A stretch of 64,000 bases of DNA from Pseudomonas graminis (GCF_002093745.1 NZ_MTSB01000012.1:124001-188000); one strand, 5' to 3'; shown: positions 25,888 to 35,076, counted from the first letter of the stretch. Numbers and translations are program-made. Notes: generated by a model from the sequence alone, not told the origin.

Positions 25888-26204
25888 TGAGTGAATACGT
25901 TGATCTGTTGATCATGAACAACGACCTGGTACTCGATCCGGCCCGCCAGCCTCTGCTGGTGGATGACCGCGCCTCGATCGCCCAGGACATTGCGCACCTG
26001 ATCCGCGAAAGCGGCCTGCTGATCACCCTGGTGGCCGAGCGCGACCGGTTGCGTCAGCGTGACTGCATTCAGCAGATGGAGCTGCTCGTCGAGGATGACG
26101 ACCGCCTGGTACCAGGCACTGCGCAGATCGAGCAGACCCAGCCGGGTGTGTACCTGGTGACCGCCACGACCGTGAAGTTCGGCCAGGTGGAGATCACCCT
26201 ATGA
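25887..26204 (+). CDS. DUF2590 baseplate-associated protein
   Basis: 105 aa; start overlaps the tape measure stop. DUF2590 (YVDLLIMNNDLVLD) sits before baseplate J in HP1/K139-like phages; it resembles gp25/W-type wedge proteins in size and place. ATGA overlap with J. Confidence 0.82.
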   Translation: MSEYVDLLIMNNDLVLDPARQPLLVDDRASIAQDIAHLIRESGLLITLVAERDRLRQRDCIQQMELLVEDDDRLVPGTAQIEQTQPGVYLVTATTVKFGQVEITL

Positions 26205-27370
26205 CCGTCGACTTCAAAAAGGCGCTGGGTGACTCCGGCATTCCGACCACTGAGGCGCAGCTCAAACAGGCCTGGGAAAAGCTGGCCGTTGAGCAGGGCA
26301 GCACGCTGACCAACACCAGCGCGTACAGCCCGTTCTGGCGGATCATCACGGCGCTGGTCACCAAGCCGGTGCTGTGGTTGCTGGAGTTCGTCAGCGGCAC
26401 GGTGCTGCCGAATTTCTTCGTCAAGACTGCCGGCGCGCAGTGGCTGGACATGCTGGCCTGGGCGGTGAACATCGAGCGCAAGGCCGCGACGGTGGCCGTT
26501 GGTGAACTGCTCTTTACCCGCGCCAATACCGGTGGCGAGCTGGAAGTGCCGATCGGCACTGTCGTTCAGTCACCGACCCTCAATGGTCATATCTATCAGT
26601 TGGTGACCACCGAACCGCGCAGCTTTGAAGAGGGCCAGAGTCAGCTGGTGGTACCGGTTAAGGCCGTGGGAGCCGGCAGCGGCTACAACCTGGCACCTGG
26701 TTATTACGCCGTGCTGTCTCAGTCGGTACCGGGCGTTGTCCAGGTTGTGAACAATACCGACTGGCTGCAGACGCCTGGCGCGGATTCCGAGCATGACGAC
26801 CAGTTGCGCCTGCGCGTGCGCAACCAGTTTTCGGCGGTCAACCAATGGCACACCGACGCGGTGTATCGGGCGATCATCACCGGGTTTCCTGGGGTTGCCG
26901 CTGACGGCGTGTACTTTGAACACGGCGCACCGCGTGGACCAGGCAGCGCCAATGCCTTCGTGCTGTTCGACGCCGGCGTGCCCGCCGATACTTTCCTTGA
27001 GCAGATCAACACGCATATCCGCGACGGCGGCAACCATGGCCACGGCGACGATCTGCTGGCCATGTCCATGCCTGAAACCCTGCACGCGATCAGCGTCAAC
27101 GTCTGGCCGGTGGCCAACCTCACCGTGTTGCAGCTGCAGACGCTGCAGGCCGAGATCGGGTTGTTCATCCGCGCTGCGTTCCGCGAGAGCACCCAGAGTG
27201 ACTACGCGCCGACTCGCACATTTCCCCAGTCGCGTTTCAGTTTCAGCCGCCTGACCGAAGAGCTGCACGTCCAGTTTCCGGATATCAGTTCGTTGCGGTT
27301 CGCCAACAGCGACATCGTCTCGGCCTTGGACATCCCGCGCATCAGCACCCTGGCGGTGGTCCTGCAATGA
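26201..27370 (+). CDS. J: baseplate J-like protein
   Basis: 389 aa. Baseplate_J family: GELLFTRANTGGELEVPIGT near the N-terminus, NLAPGYYAVLS and the DDQLRLRVRNQF segment are diagnostic. Forms the baseplate wedge with the next gene product. ATGA overlap with the I-like gene. Confidence 0.92.
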   Translation: MTVDFKKALGDSGIPTTEAQLKQAWEKLAVEQGSTLTNTSAYSPFWRIITALVTKPVLWLLEFVSGTVLPNFFVKTAGAQWLDMLAWAVNIERKAATVAVGELLFTRANTGGELEVPIGTVVQSPTLNGHIYQLVTTEPRSFEEGQSQLVVPVKAVGAGSGYNLAPGYYAVLSQSVPGVVQVVNNTDWLQTPGADSEHDDQLRLRVRNQFSAVNQWHTDAVYRAIITGFPGVAADGVYFEHGAPRGPGSANAFVLFDAGVPADTFLEQINTHIRDGGNHGHGDDLLAMSMPETLHAISVNVWPVANLTVLQLQTLQAEIGLFIRAAFRESTQSDYAPTRTFPQSRFSFSRLTEELHVQFPDISSLRFANSDIVSALDIPRISTLAVVLQ

Positions 27371-27891
27371 TCAAGCTCAAGCTGCCGTTCTGGCTCGAAG
27401 GGCTGGAGCTGACCAAGCTGGTGGCCACCGCCCAGCGTTGGTGGGAACAGGCCACCGAATGGCTGCGCTGGCCGTACCTGCAGTTCGACGCGGACACCTG
27501 CCACCTGTCGATTCTGGAGCTGTGGGCTTGGCAGCGTGACGTCACGCGGTTTCCCGCCGAACCGGAAAGCCTGTTCCGGTTGCGGGTCAAGTACGCCTTT
27601 ATCAACTCCGTGGACGCCGGCAGCACTGCCGGTTTGAAACGCATCCTGGAGCGCCTCGGCGTGGGTTATGTCGAGATCCAGGAACGCCTGCCCGAGCGCG
27701 ACTGGGACGTCGTGTTGCTCACCCTGAGCGATTCCCAACTGTCCGAGAACCCCGACCTGTTGCGTGTGCTGATCCGTCAGTACGGACGCACCTGCCGCCG
27801 GTATGACTTCGTAACCATCACCCCGGTGCGGCTTGCCGTTGCCCTGGTGGATTTCAATGACGATCAGCAAACGCTGGTCGCCAGCCTTTAG
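27367..27891 (+). CDS. I: tail protein I-like (baseplate wedge)
   Basis: 174 aa. LELWAWQRDVTRFPAEPESL and RLRVKYAFINSVDAGS match phage tail protein I-type proteins. Links baseplate J to the fibre. Nine bases separate it from the fibre gene. Confidence 0.83.
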   Translation: MIKLKLPFWLEGLELTKLVATAQRWWEQATEWLRWPYLQFDADTCHLSILELWAWQRDVTRFPAEPESLFRLRVKYAFINSVDAGSTAGLKRILERLGVGYVEIQERLPERDWDVVLLTLSDSQLSENPDLLRVLIRQYGRTCRRYDFVTITPVRLAVALVDFNDDQQTLVASL

Positions 27892-27899
27892 GAGCCCTC

Positions 27900-30242
27900 A
27901 TGGCTGCAAGTATCACCCTCGCCGGCGAAAAACTGATCGCCCAGAAACAAGCGGCCAACCTGCCGCTGACCGTGGCCCGCTTCGTGCTGGCCAACGTGCC
28001 CGGCCTGAATGTGAGCGGCCCGGTCAATCGCGCCGGCGTGAAGCCGCCAGCGGCCCAGATCGTCTACACCGCAAACATCACCCAGCAGGGTTACGTGAAC
28101 CCTAACCAGGTGGTTTACAGCCTGCTGATGGGCACCGATATCGGTGACTTCGACTGGAACTGGATCGGCATGGAGACCAGCGACGACGTGCTGCTGTCGG
28201 TCGCTTACGTGCCTGTGCAACAGAAGCGCAAGAACATCCTGCCCGACCAGATCGGCAACAACGTCACGCGCAACTTCCTGTTGGTGTTCGACGGTGCCCA
28301 GCAGCTGACTGGCATCAAGATCGACGCCAGTACCTGGCAGTTCGATTACACCGCGCGAATGAAAGGCATCGATGAGCGTGAGCGCATCAGCAACCGGGAC
28401 ATGTTCGGGCGCGCATGCTTTTTCGGCGCAGGCCTGCAGCTGCAGAAGGTGGGCAATGCCTACCAGCTCAATCCGGGCGTGGCTTATGTCGAAGGCGTTC
28501 GTCTGCAGCTCGATGCTGTGTTGCCTGTGACCGTGCCGGCAGTGCCGACCAAAGCGTGGCTGGATGTGGTGCTGCAGCGCGAGCTGAGCGACGTCGTGGC
28601 CTCGTTCAAAGTGGTGTTCGGCCAGGAAGCGAAGGTCGACTACACCGACAGCGCCTCGGCCAGGCACTACCTGGTGCCGTTGGCCGACATCACCGGCACC
28701 AGCAGCCTGGTCGACCTGCGTCCGATCGAGGCGATCGACAGCGAGCTGGTGAGGCACTTCGCGGCGCGGGTTGGTGACTATCCAGATCTGCGCGCCCGTG
28801 CCACGACCAAGGAAGACGTCGGGCTGAGCAATGTGCCGAACGCGATCAGCGATGATCCTGCCAACAGCAGCAGCGCTGTGCTGGCGACCACCAGGATGGT
28901 CAATGCCGTGCGCACGGCGATCTTCCAGGCCATTGCTGCGATCGTTGATGGCTCGACCTCCGTCGGCAGGGCAGTGCGCCTGGTTACGCCGCGAGCCTTT
29001 CGATTCAACGGTGCAGCCAGCGGCATCGGGACCTATGACGGCGCGAGTGATACCAATATCACCCTGACGCTGGCTGATAGCGGCGTGCCGGCAGGCACGT
29101 ACACAAAAGTAGCCGTCAACCTGAAAGGCCTGGTCACCAGCGGCAGTAACCCGACAACGCTTGCTGGCTACGGCATCACCGATGCGTACAGCAAGGATGA
29201 CGCGAACAAAAGTTTCGTGAAGCAAGGCGGTGGGCCTGACCAGAAGGGCAATCAGATCAACATCGGCTGGACCGGCGCGATGCTGAAAGTGAGCGTTGAC
29301 GGCACCGACATGGGCAGGATCTGGACGGAAACGTCATTCAACCCCAATGACAAGGCCAACAAGGCTAATACGCTGGCCGGCTACGGTATCTCCGATGCCT
29401 ACACCACCACTCAGGTCAACGACCTGGTGGGCAGACGGGTACTGGCCGACTCCATTGTTCACGCCGGTTTTGCCAGCAACAACACCGACTATCCGTACTT
29501 CCGTCGCATCTCTGATGACAAGGTCTACTACCTACAGCCGCAGATTGGCTACACGCCCTTGCAGCAGGGTGGCGGTGCAGGCCAGAAGACCAACAAGGTG
29601 TTTATCGGTTGGTCAGACGTCGGTCTGAAATTGACGGTAGACGCCACAGATATGGGCCGAATCTGGACTGAGCAGTCGTTCAACCCCAACGATAAAGCTA
29701 ACAAGGCCAATTCCATCGCCGGCTACGGCATCACTGACTGTTACACCGCTGCTCAGGTCAACACGCTGGTAGCCGCAAGGGTCGCCGCCGACTCAATTTC
29801 CACAGCGGGTTTTGCCAGTGACAACCCGGATTATCCGTATTTTCGACGTGCCTCGAACGGGGCCGTTCACTACCTGCAAAAACGCCTCGACTACACGCCC
29901 GTACAGCAGGGCGGCGGTGCAAACCAGGCAGGCAATCAGTTGCGACTGGGATGGGCAGCCAACGGAACAGGTGTTCGGGCGCAAGTGGATAACACTGACC
30001 TCGGCCTCTTGTGGGGCGAGCAAAACTTTTACCGGCCCGACAATAACAACTTCCTGGCGGTTTCTGTCACCGCGACTGAAGTGAGACTGCCCGCTGGCGG
30101 CACCTGGTGCTATTCGCTGATGCATTACTACTCGGGCGGTGCCGGGGTGATCGGTCGAAGTGGCCAGGCCGCTGGCGGGACAGTTATTTCATTCAGCGGC
30201 GGAAGCACCATTTACGGTTTCGCCTGGAGGTACGCAGCATGA
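27900..30242 (+). CDS. H: tail fibre protein with internal repeats
   Basis: 780 aa. N-terminal tail-collar/fibre domain (ITLAGEKLIAQKQAANLPL) that attaches to the baseplate. About three ~113-residue repeats follow (DNA spacing ~340 bp, from ~29220 to ~30040), each with QGGG-x(4-6)-N, IGW, VD-x-TDMGRIW and AGYGI-x-D-x-Y blocks. The C-terminal tip ends GGSTIYGFAWRYAA, like P2-type host-binding tips. It should decide host range. Stop overlaps the assembly gene start. Confidence 0.88.
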   Translation: MAASITLAGEKLIAQKQAANLPLTVARFVLANVPGLNVSGPVNRAGVKPPAAQIVYTANITQQGYVNPNQVVYSLLMGTDIGDFDWNWIGMETSDDVLLSVAYVPVQQKRKNILPDQIGNNVTRNFLLVFDGAQQLTGIKIDASTWQFDYTARMKGIDERERISNRDMFGRACFFGAGLQLQKVGNAYQLNPGVAYVEGVRLQLDAVLPVTVPAVPTKAWLDVVLQRELSDVVASFKVVFGQEAKVDYTDSASARHYLVPLADITGTSSLVDLRPIEAIDSELVRHFAARVGDYPDLRARATTKEDVGLSNVPNAISDDPANSSSAVLATTRMVNAVRTAIFQAIAAIVDGSTSVGRAVRLVTPRAFRFNGAASGIGTYDGASDTNITLTLADSGVPAGTYTKVAVNLKGLVTSGSNPTTLAGYGITDAYSKDDANKSFVKQGGGPDQKGNQINIGWTGAMLKVSVDGTDMGRIWTETSFNPNDKANKANTLAGYGISDAYTTTQVNDLVGRRVLADSIVHAGFASNNTDYPYFRRISDDKVYYLQPQIGYTPLQQGGGAGQKTNKVFIGWSDVGLKLTVDATDMGRIWTEQSFNPNDKANKANSIAGYGITDCYTAAQVNTLVAARVAADSISTAGFASDNPDYPYFRRASNGAVHYLQKRLDYTPVQQGGGANQAGNQLRLGWAANGTGVRAQVDNTDLGLLWGEQNFYRPDNNNFLAVSVTATEVRLPAGGTWCYSLMHYYSGGAGVIGRSGQAAGGTVISFSGGSTIYGFAWRYAA

Positions 30243-30739
30243 CAGACGTGAAACTTGAAACCCCTGAAGAGGTCCTGCCGCCGATTTTCGCGGCTCCCGA
30301 AGAGCCAGTGGCTTTGGGCGTGTCCTTCTCCGATGTGGCCACTAAAAACGATGGCTCGTTCGTGATAACCGTTGCTGGCAACCGTTGTCATGTTACCCAG
30401 GACTACAACCCGCCGCTTTACCAGGCTGTTGTCGACTATCTGGACGCCGGTGGCCACGCTACCGAGTACGCCGAGGACATCGTTGTCCAGGCCGACCCGG
30501 CGTTGCTGGCCAAGCTCTGGGTGGAGCTGCGTTTGAAAGTCTCGGACAACTTGGTATCGCAGTACCGCGATGCTCGCGATCTGGGCGGTGAACTGCCTAT
30601 CACACCCGAGCAGTTCACCCAGTTGCTGACCTGGCGGCAGGCAGTGCGTGAATGGCCGCAGGTGTCTGGCTACCCAAAGGAAACCACGCAGCCGGTTACA
30701 CCGGACTGGATCGAAGCGGTCGTGCTCGATGGCGAATGA
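30239..30739 (+). CDS. G: tail fibre assembly chaperone
   Basis: 166 aa from the ATG overlapping the fibre stop. An N-terminal acidic part, then ITPEQFTQLLTWRQAVREWPQ and TPDWIEAVVLDGE, the signature of Tfa/DUF4376-type fibre assembly proteins. Helps fold the fibre tip. Confidence 0.8.
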   Translation: MTDVKLETPEEVLPPIFAAPEEPVALGVSFSDVATKNDGSFVITVAGNRCHVTQDYNPPLYQAVVDYLDAGGHATEYAEDIVVQADPALLAKLWVELRLKVSDNLVSQYRDARDLGGELPITPEQFTQLLTWRQAVREWPQVSGYPKETTQPVTPDWIEAVVLDGE

Positions 30740-31661
30740 ATGGGCACCGATCAAACTGCAATGGCCGGTGCAGGCCACTCAGTGGATGGATCAGATGGCG
30801 GACGCTCGGGAGTTGATCCAGAGTGAAATGGTCATCACCGGCCAGCGCGTATCGACGCTGGCCGATATCGCCACCACCAGTCCTGGTCTGATCGCAGGGG
30901 CTGCGAAGTCGGCCATCAGCGCCGGACGCGATGCGTTGGTCGCACAGTTTGAAAACGTCCCGTCGTGCATTGTCGTGACGCCGTTTCAGTACGGTGTAGG
31001 GCAGGGCAGCGGTGGTCACCAGCGCTTTCTGTCTGCGCCGAACCTGCTGCAGCTGCTGGCCGACAAGCTGACCGACACCACCGACGCCGTCCGTCCGCAA
31101 GGTCAGCAAAGCGCCCTGGTACTGATATTCCTCGCCACGCGTCTGGACCAGCTCGCGGCGACGCTGGGCCGGTTCAACGTGGTGTTGCCTATGCCTGACC
31201 TGGTGCGCGCCGAGCGCCGTGCCGAACACCTGGCCAAGCTGGAGGTGGAAAAGTGGGTCATGCCGATCGCCGGGCAAATGCCGCTCTGGAGCCAGTTGCC
31301 GCTGCAGCGGTGCCCGATCACCAAGCTGGCCAGCCAGTCCATGGCCGGTCAGCTGGCGATGCTTGAGGGCTATGCCGCCGACAGCTCGCCGATGGCGGAC
31401 CTTGCAGATCTGCAGGCACGAAAGAAGGCGCAGGCCCAGGAGCGCGATCAGCAGCTGGCCGACCTGAAAGCTCAGTTCACCAACAGTGCCGACGACGGTT
31501 CGATACAGTCCCGGATGCTGGGACCGGGTGACTTGGGCCAGCTGCGCCGCGAACTGCTCGAGGGCGAAGCACCGGGCCATGAATGGCCGCTGTGTGCCGG
31601 CGCGCTGCTGGTGGGATCTGCAGAGAGCCTGAGCTTTGTCCAGGAACTGGTGGGCCTATGA
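30729..31661 (+). CDS. phage tail protein of unknown role
   Basis: 310 aa from the ATG overlapping the previous stop; an upstream reading to 30648 overlaps the assembly gene. HP1/K139-type tail region gene: helical, with IAGAAKSAISAGRDALVAQF and a Gln/Ala-rich coiled coil near 225-255. Likely a baseplate or tail tip component by place only. Confidence 0.72.
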   Translation: MANEWAPIKLQWPVQATQWMDQMADARELIQSEMVITGQRVSTLADIATTSPGLIAGAAKSAISAGRDALVAQFENVPSCIVVTPFQYGVGQGSGGHQRFLSAPNLLQLLADKLTDTTDAVRPQGQQSALVLIFLATRLDQLAATLGRFNVVLPMPDLVRAERRAEHLAKLEVEKWVMPIAGQMPLWSQLPLQRCPITKLASQSMAGQLAMLEGYAADSSPMADLADLQARKKAQAQERDQQLADLKAQFTNSADDGSIQSRMLGPGDLGQLRRELLEGEAPGHEWPLCAGALLVGSAESLSFVQELVGL

Positions 31662-32188
31662 CGCTGCTACTCAACGGCGAGCAGATCATCGGCCACCGGA
31701 TGAAGCTGACGGCCAACCTCAAGATCGAGGCCGACGAGCTGGGCGGTCAGACATCGGGCACCGATAAGTCACACAAGGGTTTCAAGCCCAAGACGCTGAC
31801 CGTAGCCCTGACGATCCCTTACAAGTCGCTCGATAACCTGCGCACTATCATGCGCCTGGCCGAGGCGACTGCAGGCGGTGGCCAACTGCAGACCTACCGC
31901 ATCGTCAATGACACGGCCAAGGCCTTTGGCATCCGGCAGGTGACGTTCTCAGATGGGGTCAGCGCCCGTGAGGACGACACACTGGCCCAATGGATAGTCC
32001 AGTTCACTCTGAGCGAGAAGCTATCCAACCCGGAGAAGGTCGAGAACCGGCGCGCCGGCAACGGCGTCACGTCCCAGTCAGCACCAGGTGATGGTGTTGC
32101 AGGCAGCGGATCGGGCACGCCCGAAGAGCTGACAGGCTTTGAAGCGGTGCTCAAGAAAGTGGACACCTACCTGGGCAGCACGCCATGA
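31658..32188 (+). CDS. phage baseplate/tail protein
   Basis: 176 aa from the ATG overlapping the preceding stop. LNGEQIIGHRMKLTANLKIE and the paired beta segments suggest a DNA circularisation or baseplate hub-adaptor type protein. Exact role not identified. ATGA overlap with the hub gene. Confidence 0.7.
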   Translation: MTLLLNGEQIIGHRMKLTANLKIEADELGGQTSGTDKSHKGFKPKTLTVALTIPYKSLDNLRTIMRLAEATAGGGQLQTYRIVNDTAKAFGIRQVTFSDGVSAREDDTLAQWIVQFTLSEKLSNPEKVENRRAGNGVTSQSAPGDGVAGSGSGTPEELTGFEAVLKKVDTYLGSTP

Positions 32189-32895
32189 GCATGAAGCTGC
32201 ACAAGGTGCTGACGATCGGCGGCGTGACTATGCCGCTTATCAACGACGATGTTCGTCTGGACCTCAAGAGTCCGGGCCGTGCCACGTTCACGATCAAGAT
32301 AGGTGCCACCGTCAAAGGTTTGGTCACGTTCGATATCGGCTACAACGAAGCGGTCCTACAGCGTCATTTCATTGGCTATGTCGAGCGCTGCACTGCCACC
32401 AACGGCATCGAGCAGGTGGTGCTGTGCCGCGAGTTAGCCGCGGTGCTGGCCAACCCGTTGCCCATGAACCTGCGCCATGTAGATTTGCGCGCGGTACTGG
32501 CCGATATCGGCAGCAAGACCGGCCTGCGTTTCCGGGTTCCGGATCAGGCCTACACACGCGTCAAGACGCCGTTTTTCTACAACCTGGCCGCTGGATACCA
32601 GGCGCTGGACAGCATGGCGCGGGTGTTCGGCATCAAGGACTTTATCTGGCAGCAACAGGGCGACGGCGAGATCTACGTCGGTGCCTGGGCTGACAGTTTC
32701 TTCGGCGCTCGATCGCCGTTGCAGTTGCCGGTGAACCTTTTCGACGGTTACCAGGGCAGCCAGAGCGCAATGATCGCGGCCTTGCCAGGCCTGCGACCAG
32801 GCGTATCAATCAACCAAGGCGAGCGCATCACGAACGTGACGCTGGCCGGCACACAGATGGCCATCAAATGGACGACGCAATCAAGCGCAGCGTAG
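32185..32895 (+). CDS. baseplate hub protein (gpD/gp27-like)
   Basis: 236 aa. GVTMPLINDDVRLDLKSPGR start and the FIGYVERC and VLCRELAAVLANPLP segments resemble hub proteins that hold the spike. The following spike gene overlaps it by 28 bp. Confidence 0.75.
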   Translation: MSMKLHKVLTIGGVTMPLINDDVRLDLKSPGRATFTIKIGATVKGLVTFDIGYNEAVLQRHFIGYVERCTATNGIEQVVLCRELAAVLANPLPMNLRHVDLRAVLADIGSKTGLRFRVPDQAYTRVKTPFFYNLAAGYQALDSMARVFGIKDFIWQQQGDGEIYVGAWADSFFGARSPLQLPVNLFDGYQGSQSAMIAALPGLRPGVSINQGERITNVTLAGTQMAIKWTTQSSAA

Positions 32896-33839
32896 AACGA
32901 CAATTCCCTGAACTCACCGGCGGCTATCACTTGCCGCGCTTCGCCAAGGTGGTGGCCGTGGCGGATGCGCCGGCCAGTGCTGGACTGTGTGACGACTTCC
33001 GTCCGCGCTTCTCGGTCGACCTGCAGGTGATGGGGCCAGATGGCGAGATAGACACGACGTTGCCGGTACTGGCCGGCGTGCCGCTGCCCATGCCGGTGGG
33101 CGGCGATGAGATGGGATTCTTTGCCTTTCCGGAGGAGGGCACCAGCGTGGTGGTGTGCTTCGCTTATGGCCTGCCGCACAAGCCCTACATTCAAACCATC
33201 CTGCCGCACGGCCTGACATTGCCGAAGGTACCCAAGGGTGACCAGGTGTGGCAGCACAGTGACGCCGTGCAGCAGCGCGTCGACGCGGACGGTAACTGGC
33301 TGCGCAAGACTGACGGCAAGATCCAGGACCAGGCGATCGAGCGCGAAGTCGACGCCATGACGAACACTGAAAGCTTCCAGAGCCACACCAGAACAGTGGA
33401 TGACCATTCGACTGAGTCAGTGGGTGGGGTTAAGAAGATCGAGGCCCTGGGCGCGCTCAAGCTGCTGTCCGGCGGATCCGCGAGTCTGGCGGCAGTGGAC
33501 GACCTGCACCAGGCAACCGGTCGTGACCTAAACCTGGTGGTCGGGCAGAAGCATAACGCCACAGTGGGTGGCGATATGCACGAACGGATTCAGGGTCTGC
33601 GTGAGAGCATCACCAGTAAGAGCCAGCGTTTGCAGGCTCCGAAAAACTGGGTTGGATCGGGCGGTGTGAACATCTTTCAGGTCGTGTGTGACCTGCTCGA
33701 TCTGGTTCAGGACATGAACACCCAGCTCGCTGCACATACCCATGGGCCGACGCCGGTGCCTGGCAACGCGGCTGCGTTTACTGCGGATGCAACGAAGGCA
33801 GCGGTACTGTCAGTGAAGCTCAAGACAGTAACGCTCTGA
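32868..33839 (+). CDS. V: baseplate spike protein (gpV/gp5-like)
   Basis: 323 aa. OB-fold (~20-110: PRFAKVVAVADAP, GVPLPMPVGGDEMGFFAFP) followed by a repetitive beta region (~170-250) with Asn/Ser/Thr and a helical end. Punctures the outer membrane. Last late gene; the convergent oxygenase gene ends 7 bp away. Confidence 0.85.
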   Translation: MDDAIKRSVERQFPELTGGYHLPRFAKVVAVADAPASAGLCDDFRPRFSVDLQVMGPDGEIDTTLPVLAGVPLPMPVGGDEMGFFAFPEEGTSVVVCFAYGLPHKPYIQTILPHGLTLPKVPKGDQVWQHSDAVQQRVDADGNWLRKTDGKIQDQAIEREVDAMTNTESFQSHTRTVDDHSTESVGGVKKIEALGALKLLSGGSASLAAVDDLHQATGRDLNLVVGQKHNATVGGDMHERIQGLRESITSKSQRLQAPKNWVGSGGVNIFQVVCDLLDLVQDMNTQLAAHTHGPTPVPGNAAAFTADATKAAVLSVKLKTVTL

Positions 33840-33845
33840 TACAGG

Positions 33846-34664
33846 CTACTGCTCTGTTTTGTTGACCAGGGTGCGACCCCTTCCTTTACCTAGGACCTTG
33901 GATACGACGTTGCGAACACCGTTATCGAGTACTCCGAGCAACCGACGTCCGGTTTCCCCTGGACGACCGCTGAAAGATGTCACATGGAAGTAGTCGTGAT
34001 CGTCCGGCGAGACCTCGGAAAAATAGTAATTCGAGACGCAGCAACGGGCCGTGCTTACGGATACTGGACTGACTGAATGCCAGGAATCCTTATTCGTTTC
34101 CATCACCACCAGACGGTTGAACGTAGACACAATGGTCTTTTGGTTCTTCACCTGATGGTCCCACAGCTCAAAGTTGCCGCCATTTTCGAGTGACCAGTTC
34201 GGCGTCACGTAATACAACAGGTTGAGCCGGCGATAGAGGTTGCGGGTTCCGTCGTGGCTGTTGTCGATGTGAGGATTGAGGAAATCCCCCTCAAACATCA
34301 TCGACAGCCCAGCAGCGTAAAGTGACGGGTCGGGAGTAATCCGCTCGAAGCCGACCAGTTCTGAAACCTTGGCCACCACATCCGGATGCTGAATCGCGTA
34401 GGTGATGTTGCTTAGGATCTCGGGGAAGTGACTCAGATCCGTCATCGTTTTTTTCTTCTCGCGGAACGACTTGCGATCGAAAAAACCGTCGGCTGCTTTT
34501 GGAAAAGCATCGTAGATGGCTTGGGCCATGTCATCTGTCAGAAGGTCGTCTACGAAGAAATGGCGGGTGTGGGTACCTTGCGGGCTGGACCATTGCTGTC
34601 GGATGTCGTGCTGCAGGCCGTCAAGTCTTTTGACCAGCATTGCAGCGATATTGGGGATGTCCAT
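33846..34664 (-). CDS. 2OG-Fe(II) oxygenase superfamily protein
   Basis: 272 aa. Double-stranded beta-helix dioxygenase with the iron triad His132-x-Asp134 (NPHIDNSHDG) and His196 (KDSWHSVSP) and the 2-oxoglutarate-binding Arg207. GGNFELWDH is a typical strand. Such genes occur as phage cargo and in glycan-modification clusters; the substrate is unknown. It is convergent to the tail operon, has its own promoter region rich in 12-bp repeats, and is a likely lysogenic-conversion gene. Confidence 0.82.
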   Translation of the reverse strand: MDIPNIAAMLVKRLDGLQHDIRQQWSSPQGTHTRHFFVDDLLTDDMAQAIYDAFPKAADGFFDRKSFREKKKTMTDLSHFPEILSNITYAIQHPDVVAKVSELVGFERITPDPSLYAAGLSMMFEGDFLNPHIDNSHDGTRNLYRRLNLLYYVTPNWSLENGGNFELWDHQVKNQKTIVSTFNRLVVMETNKDSWHSVSPVSVSTARCCVSNYYFSEVSPDDHDYFHVTSFSGRPGETGRRLLGVLDNGVRNVVSKVLGKGRGRTLVNKTEQ

Positions 34665-34725
34665 CGCTATTCCTTAGGGCGAAGCAAAGTTCTTCAAGTC
34701 ATTCATTGTCTTGCATACAGCGACC

Positions 34726-34911
34726 ACGTGTCCAGTTACGTATCCAGAAACGCGCCCAGAAACGCGTCCATGTGTGTCAATTAATGTGTCAACTTACGTG
34801 TCAAGTAATGCGTCCGATTATGCGTCTACGTATCCGATTACTTGTCAATTAACGTGTCAATTTACTTGTCAATTTACTTGTCATGTTACGTGTCCAGTTA
34901 AGTGTTCAGTC
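34726..34911. repeat. 16-unit degenerate 12-bp tandem repeat
   Basis: Consensus ACGTGTCMAKTT. Fourteen units are exactly 12 bp; unit 4 has 10 and unit 9 has 8. Units 1 and 15 are identical (ACGTGTCCAGTT). Six units contain TGTCAA, which is TTGACA on the minus strand, the strand of the adjacent oxygenase gene starting 62 bp away. Confidence 0.9.
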
Positions 34912-35060
34912 ATCTATTTGCTTTTTAGGTTTTTCGTTTTTCTGTTGGTCGTGATAGGTCGCTGGGCAAACTGTTTACAGTGTTTACATTTTTTGGGTTT
35001 ATCTAAACCGTCTGTCGGGTAAATACCTTAAATATACCTCTAATAACTCGCTGTCGTGGC

Positions 35061-35076
35061 TGATCAAATTTGATCA
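35061..35076. repeat. perfect 16-bp palindrome TGATCAAATTTGATCA
   Basis: Both halves match exactly. Resembles a regulator operator; not the Anr/FNR pattern TTGAT-N4-ATCAA. Confidence 0.7.

Larger units (their letters stand above)
4387..34664. mobile_element. P2/HP1-like prophage with serine integrase and RepA-type replication gene
   Basis: Continuous phage genes from the integrase (4418) to the baseplate spike (33839), plus an adjacent oxygenase, inserted between rimO and kup, which would otherwise face apart. All functions needed for a contractile-tailed virion are present and no late gene is clearly broken. The left edge is within the 31 bp between rimO and the integrase. The right edge is not resolved: it could be near 34.7 kb, at about 36.3 kb after an SOS-boxed operon, or as far as 40.4 kb. 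I could not identify an att core; large serine recombinases may share only a few bases between ends. Confidence 0.85.

Noticed and set aside
34711..35022. 103-codon frame across the tandem repeat with TCQF-like tetrapeptides
   Set aside because: The repeat period of 12 bp makes any open frame look periodic; TTG start without ribosome site.
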